DNA of 64,000 bases from contig NZ_FNGY01000001.1 in assembly GCF_900103665.1 (NCBI RefSeq), forward strand, positions 620,001-684,000, given 5' to 3'. The notes under the pieces were generated by a model. It saw only the letters and a program-made list of their open reading frames with translations, was not told the origin of the DNA and did no database searches. The translations under genes were made by a program, and so were the position numbers. This document shows, piece after piece, positions 1 through 8,944 of this stretch (the first letter of the stretch is position 1; each line of letters starts with the position of its first letter). This DNA is from Pedobacter steynii (GTDB taxonomy: Bacteria > Bacteroidota > Bacteroidia > Sphingobacteriales > Sphingobacteriaceae).

Positions 1-620
1 TGGACCTGCTCAGAGAACAGGTAAGTAAATTTCCTGGTTCATATGCGACAACATATGCGCTTGCCGACCTAACAGTTGCTTATCCTTTAGTGCTGAAAGA
101 AGAGCTGTATAATAAACTATCGGCAGCGGGTAAGGCAACTGAAAAGGGGAAAGAGCTTAATGCAATGATACAGGGAACCAAAAATTCAGTATTGGGAAGT
201 ACAGTTGCTGATTTTACTTTATATGATATTGAGGGTAAGGCTATTTCTTTTAGCAAGTATAAAGGGCGTTACGTTTTAGTTGATTTTTGGGCAAGTTGGT
301 GTAGCCCTTGCAGAGCATCTTTTCCGCGCCTGAAACACGTTTATGAAAAGCTTCATAAAAAAGGACTGGAGATCTTGAGCGTTTCTATCGATGCGGATAA
401 AAAGAACTGGTTAAAGGCAGTGGGAGAGGATAATTTGCCTTGGACGCAGGTTCTGGATACCAAGCAAATTGCTAAAATCGGGTTCGCTGTATCAGCAATA
501 CCAAATATTTTTCTCATTTCTCCAGAAGGCAAGCTGCTCTTTAAAGAACTCGGTTCTGATCCGAATGGGGGAACTGAAATGGAGAAAAAGCTTGAGGAGA
601 TTTTTAAAGAAAAAATTTAA
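1..620 (+). CDS. TlpA-like thiol:disulfide oxidoreductase, 5' end outside the window
   Basis: The reading frame is open from base 3 of the window, so the start codon lies upstream and only the last ~205 residues are seen. The C-terminal part is a thioredoxin-fold domain with the redox motif WCSPC near bases 297-311, preceded by VDFWAS, and with the cis-proline-type segment SAIPN about 80 residues later. This is the AhpC/TSA-TlpA branch. The family acts in the periplasm of Bacteroidota, usually behind a signal peptide and an N-terminal DUF4369-like domain; here the N-terminal domain is only partly visible. A second protein of the same type follows at 803-1981, so this is a tandem pair. A GTG at base 90 lies in frame but has no merit as a start, because coding continues upstream of it. 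The 182 bases to the next gene hold no terminator that I can see. Confidence 0.85.
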   Translation, partial: DLLREQVSKFPGSYATTYALADLTVAYPLVLKEELYNKLSAAGKATEKGKELNAMIQGTKNSVLGSTVADFTLYDIEGKAISFSKYKGRYVLVDFWASWCSPCRASFPRLKHVYEKLHKKGLEILSVSIDADKKNWLKAVGEDNLPWTQVLDTKQIAKIGFAVSAIPNIFLISPEGKLLFKELGSDPNGGTEMEKKLEEIFKEKI

Positions 621-802
621 GCTGAAAAAATATGACAACAGGAGCCAGCGTGTTGAGATTAATTTATAGTGTCTAACCTACTTCATAACCTGAGCTTCTT
701 AGGTCAATCGAATGGACACTTGCGGACAATATTGAGATCGACGCTTTAAAAGAACCTTTGGAATCAATTGATTTGGATGAGTTTACAAATACAATAAAAA
801 TT
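621..802 (+). other. Intergenic gap with an open frame leading into the next gene
   Basis: From base 689 to the ATG at 803 there is an uninterrupted frame, in phase with the downstream TlpA gene. It reads PELLRSIEWTLADNIEID and onward but has no ATG or GTG; a TTG at 758 would be the only start. The translated text is acidic and protein-like, and does not look like a signal peptide. It may be the 3' remnant of a lost gene. I do not recognise the family. Confidence 0.3.
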
Positions 803-1981
803 ATGAAAAAGAGTATAATTTTGGCAGTCCTTTTTTTGGGAAGTATAGCGGAGGGACAGACGTCCAATCCTTTGGGCTTTAGTATTAAAGGGAAAGTTGA
901 TCAACCGGAAATATCCTCACAGGCAGTTCTCCAGTACTGGGACGGCAGTAAGTTAATTAGCGATACCACAATGCTCGTTAACGGCAGTTTTGCTTTTAAA
1001 GGTTCTTTAAGTCATCCGGTTAAAAGTACCTTGAGTATTATAAAAGCAGATCTTAGTCCTGCTTTCGCTATCGGAATTTCATTTGATGATGAAATTATTG
1101 GTCGGGATGGAATTTTTCTTTATCTGGATAAAGGAGATATAAGGATTAAGGGGCAAACCCTAAAAACGGCGATAATAAAAGGTTCTGCAGCACATGGGGA
1201 ATATCAGGCATTGCAGACCTCCCTCAATCCTTTTTTTGAAAGAAAGAAGGAAATTATTGAGGGCAGGGCGAAACTTGGTGCTGGAGAGCAAAGTAAAAGT
1301 CAGGAGAATGATGTCATTTTTGCAAAGCTTTTGGCTGTATCCAAGGACATGGAGCCGATACAGAATGATTTTATTAAATCACATCTCAATTCTTATGTAA
1401 GCTGGGATTTGATTACAGCTAGAAACGAAATTTTTGATGCCGCTATGCAAAAGGAGCTACTGGATCTTTTTCCGGAGAATCTTAGGAATAGCCATGCAGG
1501 TAAGGCGGCTTTTGCAAAACAAGCATTGTTATCTAAAACGGCCATTGGCAGACTAGCTCCTTTATTTACGCAGAACGATCCAAAGGGCAAGCCTGTCTTG
1601 CTTGCTTCGCTGAAAGGAAAATATGTATTGATTGATTTCTGGGCTAGCTGGTGTGCACCGTGCCGGTTAGAAAATCCTAATTTGAAACGTGTGTATGATA
1701 AATTTAGGGACAATAATTTTGAAATAATTGCTGTTTCCCTGGACGAAAAAAAAGATTTGTGGTTAAAAGCAATAGCGGATGATGGTCTTCCATGGTTGCA
1801 TGTGAGTGATTTGAAAGGCTGGAAGAATGAGGTTGGTATGCGCTATGCAGTTAGTTCGGTACCTCAAAATATACTTATAGATCCGGATGGTGTGATCATT
1901 TCCAAAAATCTGCGTGGAGTGGTATTAGAAAATAAGCTATCAGAAATTTTTAAAGAAAAATTAAAAAGTGAAAAAATCTAA
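803..1981 (+). CDS. TlpA-like periplasmic thiol:disulfide oxidoreductase with DUF4369-like N-terminus
   Basis: The protein has 392 residues from the ATG at 803. This start gives a clean signal peptide (MKKSIILAVLFLGSIAEGQ), whereas an in-frame TTG at 758 would add 15 acidic residues before it. After the signal comes a beta-rich domain of about 100 residues (FSIKGKVDQP..., DUF4369-like), a helical linker (~125-240) and a C-terminal thioredoxin domain. The redox pair is Cys284 and Cys287 in WCAPC, and the cis-proline region is SSVPQN. The family reduces or oxidises thiols of exported proteins in the periplasm. It is a paralogue of the gene ending at 620. It ends 10 bases before the protease gene at 1992, so the two are probably co-transcribed. 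Confidence 0.85.
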   Translation: MKKSIILAVLFLGSIAEGQTSNPLGFSIKGKVDQPEISSQAVLQYWDGSKLISDTTMLVNGSFAFKGSLSHPVKSTLSIIKADLSPAFAIGISFDDEIIGRDGIFLYLDKGDIRIKGQTLKTAIIKGSAAHGEYQALQTSLNPFFERKKEIIEGRAKLGAGEQSKSQENDVIFAKLLAVSKDMEPIQNDFIKSHLNSYVSWDLITARNEIFDAAMQKELLDLFPENLRNSHAGKAAFAKQALLSKTAIGRLAPLFTQNDPKGKPVLLASLKGKYVLIDFWASWCAPCRLENPNLKRVYDKFRDNNFEIIAVSLDEKKDLWLKAIADDGLPWLHVSDLKGWKNEVGMRYAVSSVPQNILIDPDGVIISKNLRGVVLENKLSEIFKEKLKSEKI

Positions 1982-1991
1982 GTCTCCGGGG

Positions 1992-3704
1992 ATGAAAATC
2001 TACTCGCTTACCTTGTTAATTGGAATTCTGTTTACTCATTTGGCTGTGTTTAGTCAGCATGAGCGTAAACAGTTTGAAAAAGGAATCAATAAGGCAATTT
2101 CTAGGTCTTACGATGCCTGTGTAAAGATCTCGGAGTTTGATACGCTCAGACAAGCTAATATAGGCAGTCAATTTAGTGGGGTATCTGTAACTGCTGAGGG
2201 GCATATTCTCACGGTTGCACATGCCGCTTTTCCAGGTAGAATATATAAGCTGTATTTTCCAGATGGAAAAACGGTCCTTGCTACTGGACTAGGAAGAATA
2301 GGGTCTTTTGATGCTGCGGTGTTAAAAATAAAAGACAAAGGCAGGTGGCCTTATGCGCCACTTGGCTGGTCTGGCAAATTGAACAGTGGTGATCCCTGCA
2401 TTGGAATTTCCTATCCGGTGATGTTAGACCAGCCTCTGCCAACTGTTAGATTTGGCTATATTTCTAAGCCTGTGTCCGATAAGGGATTTATTGAATCCAG
2501 CTGTAAAATGGAGCAGGGAGATTCTGGCGGTCCGTTATTTGATTTTCTGGGCCGGGTCATTGGACTAAGAAGTTACATATACGCGCCAGAAAAAAATAAT
2601 TTTGATGTTCCTGTTGATACCTATAGAAAATATTGGACAAAATTAAACCTTCCGGTAGATTATACCGATTTAAAGCGCCTGACTGAAGATGTAATTGCTG
2701 TAGATACAGGGGCAGGATTAGTTCATGTAAAAAGTATTAGTGGGGAGGTGATAACGAAAAACTTAAAGGCTGTAACTACAGGCATTTGGATCAATAGTCT
2801 TATTAAAGGTAAAATGCAGCGTGTGTTGAGCACACCATTTTTATTAGACGTGGGAAAATTGGGAAAGGCCAATCGGTACACTTATCTGCTGAGCAAAAAT
2901 TCGATGGTAGGGGATCATGTGAAGTTGGAACTTTCTTCAGGGCAAAATGATCTTGTTAAAATTTTAAATAGGGATGAAGAAAATGATCTGGTACTCATGC
3001 AGGTAGAAAGGAGATTGAAAAATGGAATTCAGCTTAACGAAAAACCTGATACTGTGGGCACAGGATCTGAAGATTTGGGTAAATTTTTGATTTCTGTGTT
3101 GCCTGGTCATGAGTATAGAATGAGCGTGCTGGGCAGTAGATATTTTTCTTTATCAAGGTTTTTTAGTGTTGGTTTTTTTGGTGCTGGTGCTATATTTTCT
3201 GATGGTAAGATTATGTTGAGGAATGTTGCAAAGGGAAGTCCAGCAGAAAAAGCTGGTCTTAAACAGTATGATCAGCTGACCGGAGTTAATCGTGTTGGTA
3301 TCTATGTGCCTCAGGATTATGGTGCTGAGTTAAGCAAGCATTTTCCGGAGGAAAGGATAAGTATTCAGGGAGTCAGAGACAGTGTCAGATTTGATTTGCC
3401 AGTGTTCCTTGGATTTTTGCCCAACTGGAACAGTCATCCTGATAGTCAGTTTGATGGTGGTCGTAGCAGGAGGTTGGATGGTTTTAAGCAGGTTTTGGTT
3501 CATGATGCTATCATTAAACCTGAGGAATGCGGCGGGCCGGTTTACGATGCAGATGGTAATTTTTATGGAATTAATATCGCAAGGTTTAGCAGGACGGGGA
3601 CTTTAATTATGCCATCCGCGTTGATTTATAACCTTATTAATAGCATGAAGGATTATTCTACGAAGCATAACCGGGTTTTAAAGACAAGAGAATTGGGCAA
3701 GTAG
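1992..3704 (+). CDS. Secreted trypsin-like (S1) serine protease with PDZ domain and a degenerate second protease lobe
   Basis: The protein has 570 residues. The ATG at 1992 gives the signal peptide MKIYSLTLLIGILFTHLAVFSQ; an in-frame GTG at 1968 overlaps the previous gene and is less likely. The first half is a DegP/trypsin-type protease with a full triad: His77 (LTVAHAA), Asp107 (SFDAAVLKI) and Ser178 (GDSGGP). The middle holds a second beta-rich region and a PDZ-like segment (GSPAEKAGLKQYDQL) around residue 420. Near the C-terminus a second protease-like signature occurs (EECGGPVYD), in which the position of the nucleophilic serine is Cys513. I infer a duplicated protease fold, one half catalytic and one probably for binding. 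A periplasmic or outer-surface quality-control role is plausible. Its coupling to TlpA proteins suggests an oxidised-protein repair or turnover operon. Confidence 0.75.
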   Translation: MKIYSLTLLIGILFTHLAVFSQHERKQFEKGINKAISRSYDACVKISEFDTLRQANIGSQFSGVSVTAEGHILTVAHAAFPGRIYKLYFPDGKTVLATGLGRIGSFDAAVLKIKDKGRWPYAPLGWSGKLNSGDPCIGISYPVMLDQPLPTVRFGYISKPVSDKGFIESSCKMEQGDSGGPLFDFLGRVIGLRSYIYAPEKNNFDVPVDTYRKYWTKLNLPVDYTDLKRLTEDVIAVDTGAGLVHVKSISGEVITKNLKAVTTGIWINSLIKGKMQRVLSTPFLLDVGKLGKANRYTYLLSKNSMVGDHVKLELSSGQNDLVKILNRDEENDLVLMQVERRLKNGIQLNEKPDTVGTGSEDLGKFLISVLPGHEYRMSVLGSRYFSLSRFFSVGFFGAGAIFSDGKIMLRNVAKGSPAEKAGLKQYDQLTGVNRVGIYVPQDYGAELSKHFPEERISIQGVRDSVRFDLPVFLGFLPNWNSHPDSQFDGGRSRRLDGFKQVLVHDAIIKPEECGGPVYDADGNFYGINIARFSRTGTLIMPSALIYNLINSMKDYSTKHNRVLKTRELGK

Positions 3705-3823
3705 CAAACATAGCCAAGGGTCCTGTCTTTCTAAAATAATCCTGTTTTTTTTTAACATTTGTGACGAGGCAAATCTATGATGCGCTTAGAAGCTAAAGAA
3801 TTGTAATGTTTTGAAAATTATAA

Positions 3824-3849
3824 AGCCTGGTCACGTTTGTGATCAGGCT
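3824..3849. terminator. Stem-loop between convergent genes
   Basis: An 11-base stem (AGCCTGGTCAC paired with GTGATCAGGCT, one G-T wobble) closes a 4-base loop in the 170-base gap between the convergent protease and hydrolase genes. The flanks are A/T-rich on both sides, so it can act as a bidirectional terminator. The T-run is short. Confidence 0.5.
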
Positions 3850-3874
3850 CTGTATCATAAAAATAAACCCGAGT

Positions 3875-4654
3875 TTAGGCAACTAATTTTTCGCTGATCC
3901 ATTGGTCAATATATTGTGCTACTTCCTCCCAGCCTTTCTGACCAGCGATGAAATGGCTTCGTCCTTGAAATTCTTTATAGTCAACTACACTGTTCGGATC
4001 TTTATAAGCTCCAGCAATTTTTTTGGTAAGTTTAGGATTGAAGATTGCATCCTGTTCTCCGGCTATAAAAAGTAATGGTTGGTGAGCTTTCTTAAAATCA
4101 ACCTTAGCAAATGGTTTTAATAGCGTATCTCTGGCAATCTTTCTACTCTCTGGTACTGCTATGTCTTCGAAAGCCTGTTCACTTTCAGTTAGCGACATAT
4201 TGTTAAAGAAGGCTTTTCGGTACCAGGCTTTGCTGCCCATGAAAGGCGAGTTTCCTTTAAAAAAATCGACTACCGGATAAACAACCTTAATGGTAGACCA
4301 TGGGGCTAGTACATTTTTTGGAGGAGCTCCATCAATACTTACTCCAGCAACTGCTTTATCTAGTTCAATCAATTTCTGTACAACAAGCCCTGCTAACGAG
4401 TGGCCTACCACGATAGGTTTCTCAGGAAGTGTGTCGATGAGTTTAATGATATTATTTACGACATCTTCAAAGCTGGTTTGTGTGAGCTGAGGATGAGTTT
4501 GGTTTCTTAGAGCCTGAGGGTTTCCTTCATGTCCTGGATTGGCAGGAGTGTAAACTGTGTATCCTTTTTGCTCGAAAAAGGCTTTCCATGCAGCCCAGCT
4601 TGTATTGTTAACAAACAGACCGTGAATGAGGATAATTGTTTTTGACTGTATCAT
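3875..4654 (-). CDS. Alpha/beta hydrolase
   Basis: The protein has 259 residues and no signal peptide, so it is cytosolic. The N-terminal strand with oxyanion HG (ILIHGLFVNN), the nucleophile elbow GHSLAG (Ser86), the acid Asp202 (GEQDAIF) and His234 (GRSHFIAG) form a complete catalytic triad in the usual order. A lid-like segment lies between residues ~115 and 185. Family members hydrolyse small esters or act as C-C hydrolases; the substrate cannot be read from the sequence. It lies 77 bases downstream of a Crp/Fnr-type regulator on the same strand, which may control it. Confidence 0.8.
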   Translation of the reverse strand: MIQSKTIILIHGLFVNNTSWAAWKAFFEQKGYTVYTPANPGHEGNPQALRNQTHPQLTQTSFEDVVNNIIKLIDTLPEKPIVVGHSLAGLVVQKLIELDKAVAGVSIDGAPPKNVLAPWSTIKVVYPVVDFFKGNSPFMGSKAWYRKAFFNNMSLTESEQAFEDIAVPESRKIARDTLLKPFAKVDFKKAHQPLLFIAGEQDAIFNPKLTKKIAGAYKDPNSVVDYKEFQGRSHFIAGQKGWEEVAQYIDQWISEKLVA

Positions 4655-4731
4655 TTTTTTATTGGTTAAGGTTAACGATACAAAGTTGGGAAGTATGTGT
4701 CTAGAAATGTTTAACCTGGGTTAAAATCGTA

Positions 4732-5319
4732 TTATCTATGTGATAGTCTTTTACGAATCCTGCTGAGTGACGGTCCCTGGATGCCGAGATACGAGGAAAT
4801 ATGGTAGAGTGGTACGGCGTTAAAGATGTCTGGATGATGTTTGATCAGGTTCAGGTAACGCTCTTCTGGTGTTAGAAAAAGGAAACTTTCGGTACGTTCT
4901 ATAGCGATGTTGAACGCTTCCTGAGCCAGTAAACGGCCAAAACTTTCCCATTTATGAGATTGCTTGTAAAGTTTCAGCAGGTCTGCAATGTGTATATGAA
5001 TAACTGTTGCTGTCGTTAAACAGGTCGTATGGTAATCGCAGGGAACTTGCTGGATAAAACTTTTGAAGGAAACTACAAACTGATTACCGGAGTATAAGAA
5101 AATGTTCTTTTCTTCTCCTGTTTTTGCGTCGATGATATAAGAACGAAATACACCCTGTACCACAAAACCCAAGTATTTGCAAATCGATTTTTGCTGATTG
5201 TAATAATCACCCTTTTTGTAGTCTATAGTTTTCCAGTAGGGTAGGGAGAGCTCAAAGTCCTGTTTACTCATGCCAGAAAATTGTTGAAAGGCATAGCCTA
5301 GTTTTTCAGTCAGGTCCAT
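4732..5319 (-). CDS. Crp/Fnr family transcriptional regulator
   Basis: The protein has 195 residues. The N-terminal cyclic-nucleotide-binding-like beta barrel (~25-115) includes KGDYYNQQ and GFVVQGVFRSY, typical of Bacteroidota Crp-like regulators. The C-terminus carries a short winged helix-turn-helix (YHISSYLGIQGPSLSRIRKRL split around residue 175). No iron-sulfur cysteine cluster of the Fnr type is visible. These regulators often control the neighbouring gene; here the hydrolase at 3875-4654 is immediately downstream. The effector is unknown. Confidence 0.8.
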   Translation of the reverse strand: MDLTEKLGYAFQQFSGMSKQDFELSLPYWKTIDYKKGDYYNQQKSICKYLGFVVQGVFRSYIIDAKTGEEKNIFLYSGNQFVVSFKSFIQQVPCDYHTTCLTTATVIHIHIADLLKLYKQSHKWESFGRLLAQEAFNIAIERTESFLFLTPEERYLNLIKHHPDIFNAVPLYHISSYLGIQGPSLSRIRKRLSHR

Positions 5320-5378
5320 GTAATAAACTTAGCTATTTGGATTTGATATTACAACTGTTCTGGTATTTGAAACGCAGG

Positions 5379-6425
5379 CTATTCTACTCCGCTTTCTTTG
5401 ATGGAAAAGGATAGATCGCTGCAATTCAGTTCTGCAAGGACACCGTAGGGTAAGGTCATCATCGGATCAGTATGGCCAAAATCCATTCGGCTTAAAATGG
5501 GCAAATCAGGACGCCCAAATTCCAGGGCGATGATATTGATAAGTTCATTTTCATAGGCTTCACATTCATCTATCGAGCGTTGTCCTCCTGGTCTGCCCAA
5601 TATGATAGCGTTAATGCTTTGAAGGATGCCCTGAGTTCCTATGTTTCTAAGGAAGTATCTAAAAATATTCAGAGGTAATTCGCTTTCTGATATGTCCAGA
5701 AATATGATAGCGCTATTCCAGGATTCAGCATTTGGCCAAAGCTCGGTTCCAACAATAGTAATAAGGGTCTGAACACAGCCCCCTATAAGCCTTCCCTTAA
5801 CAATTCCTTGCCCCTGAAGCAGTTTCCTATCCGGCGCTGATAATAAAGGTCTTTTTATTTTTTGATTTTCCGGTTCGAACCAATCCAGATGAGCAGCGGT
5901 CCATACAGGGGAACCGTGTACTTTGCCGACAGGGATAGTTGAAAAAATAGCTTTTCGAATTTGTTCAGCAGTGAACGATAAAATGCCTTGATTCTCGGCG
6001 AAGTTAGAGAGTATTGCTGGTCCATAAAAAGAAGTTAGACCCGCTTTAAGGCATATCATATGGGTTACTGTTGTATCAGAATAGCCGAGGAAAATTTTTG
6101 GATTTGACCTTATCACCTCAAAATCTATATAGGGTAAGATCCTTATGGAATCCTCTCCTCCAATGCAGGTGAAAATCGCTTTTATTTCTGGATCCGAAAA
6201 GGCGGCCATCAGATCGGCGGCGCGTTCTTTTGGATTATTTTTTACTGAAGTGATGTCTTTGAGGGTATGAGGCATTTCAATCAGTTTGATGCTAAATTCC
6301 TCTTCCAACTGCTTCTTTCCTATCTCATAACGATATGGGATTGTCCCGGCAAGTCCGGCAGAGAGACTTACCGCAGCTACTACGTCCCCGGTTTGAAGTG
6401 GTTTGGGTTTAATGAGGTTATTCAT
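5379..6425 (-). CDS. LD-carboxypeptidase family S66 (MccF-like) peptidase
   Basis: The protein has 348 residues, the usual length of the S66 family, and no signal peptide. The nucleophile is Ser116 in FLGYSDTTV, the acid is probably Glu247 or Glu249 (DISESELP), and the base is His318 (DFGHTDP). The spacing matches MccF-type serine carboxypeptidases. Family members either cleave the L,D bond of tetrapeptide stems in cytosolic murein recycling, or inactivate microcin C-like peptide-nucleotides. The C-terminal segment (ILGRPGG, LPYGV) is also family-typical. It stands as a single gene with its own upstream gap and may be a self-immunity or recycling enzyme. Confidence 0.8.
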   Translation of the reverse strand: MNNLIKPKPLQTGDVVAAVSLSAGLAGTIPYRYEIGKKQLEEEFSIKLIEMPHTLKDITSVKNNPKERAADLMAAFSDPEIKAIFTCIGGEDSIRILPYIDFEVIRSNPKIFLGYSDTTVTHMICLKAGLTSFYGPAILSNFAENQGILSFTAEQIRKAIFSTIPVGKVHGSPVWTAAHLDWFEPENQKIKRPLLSAPDRKLLQGQGIVKGRLIGGCVQTLITIVGTELWPNAESWNSAIIFLDISESELPLNIFRYFLRNIGTQGILQSINAIILGRPGGQRSIDECEAYENELINIIALEFGRPDLPILSRMDFGHTDPMMTLPYGVLAELNCSDLSFSIKESGVE

Positions 6426-6678
6426 AAATAAGGAAAAAGAGTAAAACCATGGAAATATACAACTTGAGATTTAATGATTTTAAAAGTTCTTATCAAATAT
6501 ATTAGTCGTTAATCATTGTCGACATAGATTCATAACAAAAATGGATAACTGGCTAATATGAGTAGCTCACCATTTCCAGAATCTCTCGTTTGAGATTAAA
6601 TCAAGTTAAGGAGGTTTTTGAAATAATGAAAACCAAGCTTATATTAGGAACAGGAAATATCATTGATTAAGTGATGGT

Positions 6679-6686
6679 TATATTTG
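6679..6686 (+). promoter_or_regulatory. Bacteroidota -7 element (TATATTTG) of the ECF sigma gene
   Basis: TATATTTG matches TAnnTTTG. No good -33 TTTG was found at the normal distance. It lies inside the longest possible frame (GTG 6671, ATG 6674), which argues that translation starts downstream at ATG 6740. Confidence 0.5.
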
Positions 6687-6739
6687 CAAGTTCAAAGCAT
6701 AGCTTTATATTAGCTTTAAAATTGGAATACCAATCAACC

Positions 6740-7333
6740 ATGATTATAGGTCAAAAGAAGTTAAAAGCAGAGGTAGCTAAATCTGCTGCTGATAATGTGC
6801 TATTGTTAGAACTCCTTCATAGGTCTTATTACGATCGCCTACTGTATTATGCATGGACCATCATTCATGATAAAGAAACTTCCAGAGACATCGTTCAGGA
6901 AGCCTTCACAAGTTATTGGAATCAAAAGGAATATGTTTCCTCAAATCTGGTACAGGTTCGCAATTTTCTCTATGTAAATATTAAAAATGCGTGTTTGAAA
7001 CACCTGCGACATGATAAAGTTGTAGATAAATATAGAAAACTCCAGGATCCTGACCCTGTTGAAGAGGCCTGCGTATTGAATAAAATGATTCAGGCCGAAG
7101 TGATTGGTGAAATTTATGCTGCTATAGCGTCTCTTCCCGAAGGATGTCGAAAGATTTCAAAAATGGGATACCTTGAAGGATTGAAAAATCAAGAAATTGC
7201 GGATCAGCTCGGCATTTCTATAAATACCGTTAAAACACAAAAAAAAAGAGCCTTGGAGTTGCTCAGGCTAAAACTAAACCCAGAAACTTTCCTTGCGCTG
7301 ACCTTACTTTTGCAGCATTTCAAAAATAATTAA
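6740..7333 (+). CDS. RNA polymerase ECF sigma-70 factor (FecI-like)
   Basis: The protein has 197 residues from ATG 6740. Earlier in-frame GTG/ATG codons at 6671-6674 are rejected because a -7 promoter box lies between them and 6740. Region 2 is seen in LHRSYYDRLLYYAWTII and DIVQEAFTSYW, and region 4 in LPEGCRKISKMGYLEG and the helix-turn-helix NQEIADQLGISINTVKTQK. It directs transcription under control of the anti-sigma factor encoded 53 bases downstream. The target is most likely the SusC/SusD locus beginning at 8945. This arrangement is the Bacteroidota version of trans-envelope FecI-FecR signalling. Confidence 0.9.
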   Translation: MIIGQKKLKAEVAKSAADNVLLLELLHRSYYDRLLYYAWTIIHDKETSRDIVQEAFTSYWNQKEYVSSNLVQVRNFLYVNIKNACLKHLRHDKVVDKYRKLQDPDPVEEACVLNKMIQAEVIGEIYAAIASLPEGCRKISKMGYLEGLKNQEIADQLGISINTVKTQKKRALELLRLKLNPETFLALTLLLQHFKNN

Positions 7334-7386
7334 AAAAAAAGACAAAGTCTTTCACCCGAAATTCATCTGAAGGGATCATTATAGAT

Positions 7387-8625
7387 ATGCAAGAGAAATC
7401 TCCCTTATTGAATCGTGCTGAACAAATACTTCGCTACCTACGTAATGAATTAGATATTCAAGAGCGAACTGAGTTTTTATCCTGGTTAAATGAGCATCCT
7501 GAACAGCAGGAGTTTGTTAACGGCTTGCTGGAGGAAAATGGGATGGAAGCTGAACTCCTTTTTATGGCTGCGACAGATCGCAAGCAAGCCTGGGATGAGT
7601 TACAACAAAAAATAAAAATTTCAGCCAATAAAAGCACTGTATTCCAGTTATGGAAAAGAATAACGGCACTTGTGGCGGTACTTTTGGTCATTATTTCAGC
7701 TGGTCTTTATTTTTATAACAACTTTAATTCTAAACATAAAGTGACAATTCAGGATTTAGCGACGAACGACATTAAAGCAGGAGGAGATAAAGCTTATTTA
7801 ACGCTGTCGGATGGAAAACGTATTGCCTTGACGGATGTTGAAAATGGAAAGATTGTTACAGAACAAGCAGGAGTAAGCATTACCAAAACTGCCGAAGGAG
7901 AATTATTGTACCAGCTCAAAGGTGTACCTCTTGTCGGGGAAGAAAATAAAGGGATAATCTTATACAATATCATCTCTACTCCCGCAGGTGGGCAATATCA
8001 GGTGGTTCTCCCGGATGGAACTCATGTCTGGTTGAACTCCGCCTCATCTTTGAAATACGCCACCTCACTGGCCAGTCTGAAAGAGCGGACCGTAGTGTTA
8101 ACAGGTGAAGCTTATTTCGAAGTGTCCAGAGGGGAGAAGGGGCAACCCAAAAAACCTTTTATTGTGAAATCAAGAAACCAGGAAGTCGAGGTCCTTGGTA
8201 CACATTTTAACATCAATAGCTACGAACAGGAAGAGCTAACTGCTACGACTTTGCTGGAAGGTCGTGTTAAAGTTAAACGTCAGGGTATCTTTGAAAGGAC
8301 CATTTCTCCCGGAGAGCAGAGCCTGGTGGGTAAGCATATCGAAATTCAAAAAGTAGATACTAGCACGGCGGTGGCCTGGAAAAATGGATTGTTTAAGTTT
8401 GAGAATGCCAATATCTATACGGTGATGAACCAATTCTCCAGGTGGTACAACTTTGATGTAGTATATGAAGGAAAAGTGCCAACCAATAAATTTAACGGAG
8501 AAATTTACCGGAATCTAAACGCTTCAAAAGCGTTGCGGATTTTAAGCTATGCCAGGATAAAATTTCGGGTGGAAGTGAATAGTAAAGAACCCGACAGAAA
8601 GAGAATAGTGATCATTTCTAATTAG
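7387..8625 (+). CDS. FecR-type anti-sigma factor
   Basis: The protein has 412 residues. The cytoplasmic N-terminal ~85 residues bind the sigma factor. One membrane helix follows (ITALVAVLLVIISAGLYFY, ~90-108), and then the periplasmic FecR domain (LPDGTHVWLNSASSLKY, VVLTGEAYFEV, LGTHFNINSY, GRVKV, ~210-320). The C-terminal DUF4974-type domain (FENANIYTVMNQFSRWYN) contacts the STN domain of the partner receptor. The cognate receptor is almost certainly the SusC at 8945-12337, which carries an N-terminal STN domain. Substrate binding would be relayed to release the sigma factor encoded just upstream. Confidence 0.9.
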   Translation: MQEKSPLLNRAEQILRYLRNELDIQERTEFLSWLNEHPEQQEFVNGLLEENGMEAELLFMAATDRKQAWDELQQKIKISANKSTVFQLWKRITALVAVLLVIISAGLYFYNNFNSKHKVTIQDLATNDIKAGGDKAYLTLSDGKRIALTDVENGKIVTEQAGVSITKTAEGELLYQLKGVPLVGEENKGIILYNIISTPAGGQYQVVLPDGTHVWLNSASSLKYATSLASLKERTVVLTGEAYFEVSRGEKGQPKKPFIVKSRNQEVEVLGTHFNINSYEQEELTATTLLEGRVKVKRQGIFERTISPGEQSLVGKHIEIQKVDTSTAVAWKNGLFKFENANIYTVMNQFSRWYNFDVVYEGKVPTNKFNGEIYRNLNASKALRILSYARIKFRVEVNSKEPDRKRIVIISN

Positions 8626-8944
8626 TACATGCGCCTTTGGGCAAAACCATTAAACGAGCAAATAATTTTTAACCAAATAAACTAAATGAACATGGAAAGA
8701 GATATACGATTGCGGAACTGAGCCTAGCAGGGGCCTCAAATGAAAAATCCAGACAATGATTAGAGCCATTGCCTGGATATAAGTTTGAGTTAATCCCTCT
8801 GATGATATCATCGGAAAAAAAGAATTCAACAATTTCTGTATTAACCCAAACCAACCAAATGTAAGAAACGGCATCGAGATTACATCTCTTCACTGTGATC
8901 AAAATTCTCTGCCATGCTTCTTATTTGGACAATTTTTAAGCAAA
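8626..8944 (+). other. 319-base leader between fecR and susC
   Basis: No gene is visible. TAAGTTTG at 8780-8787 matches the -7 consensus, without a -33 partner. Short open frames on either strand lack family features. The segment probably carries the SusC promoter and leader. Confidence 0.35.
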
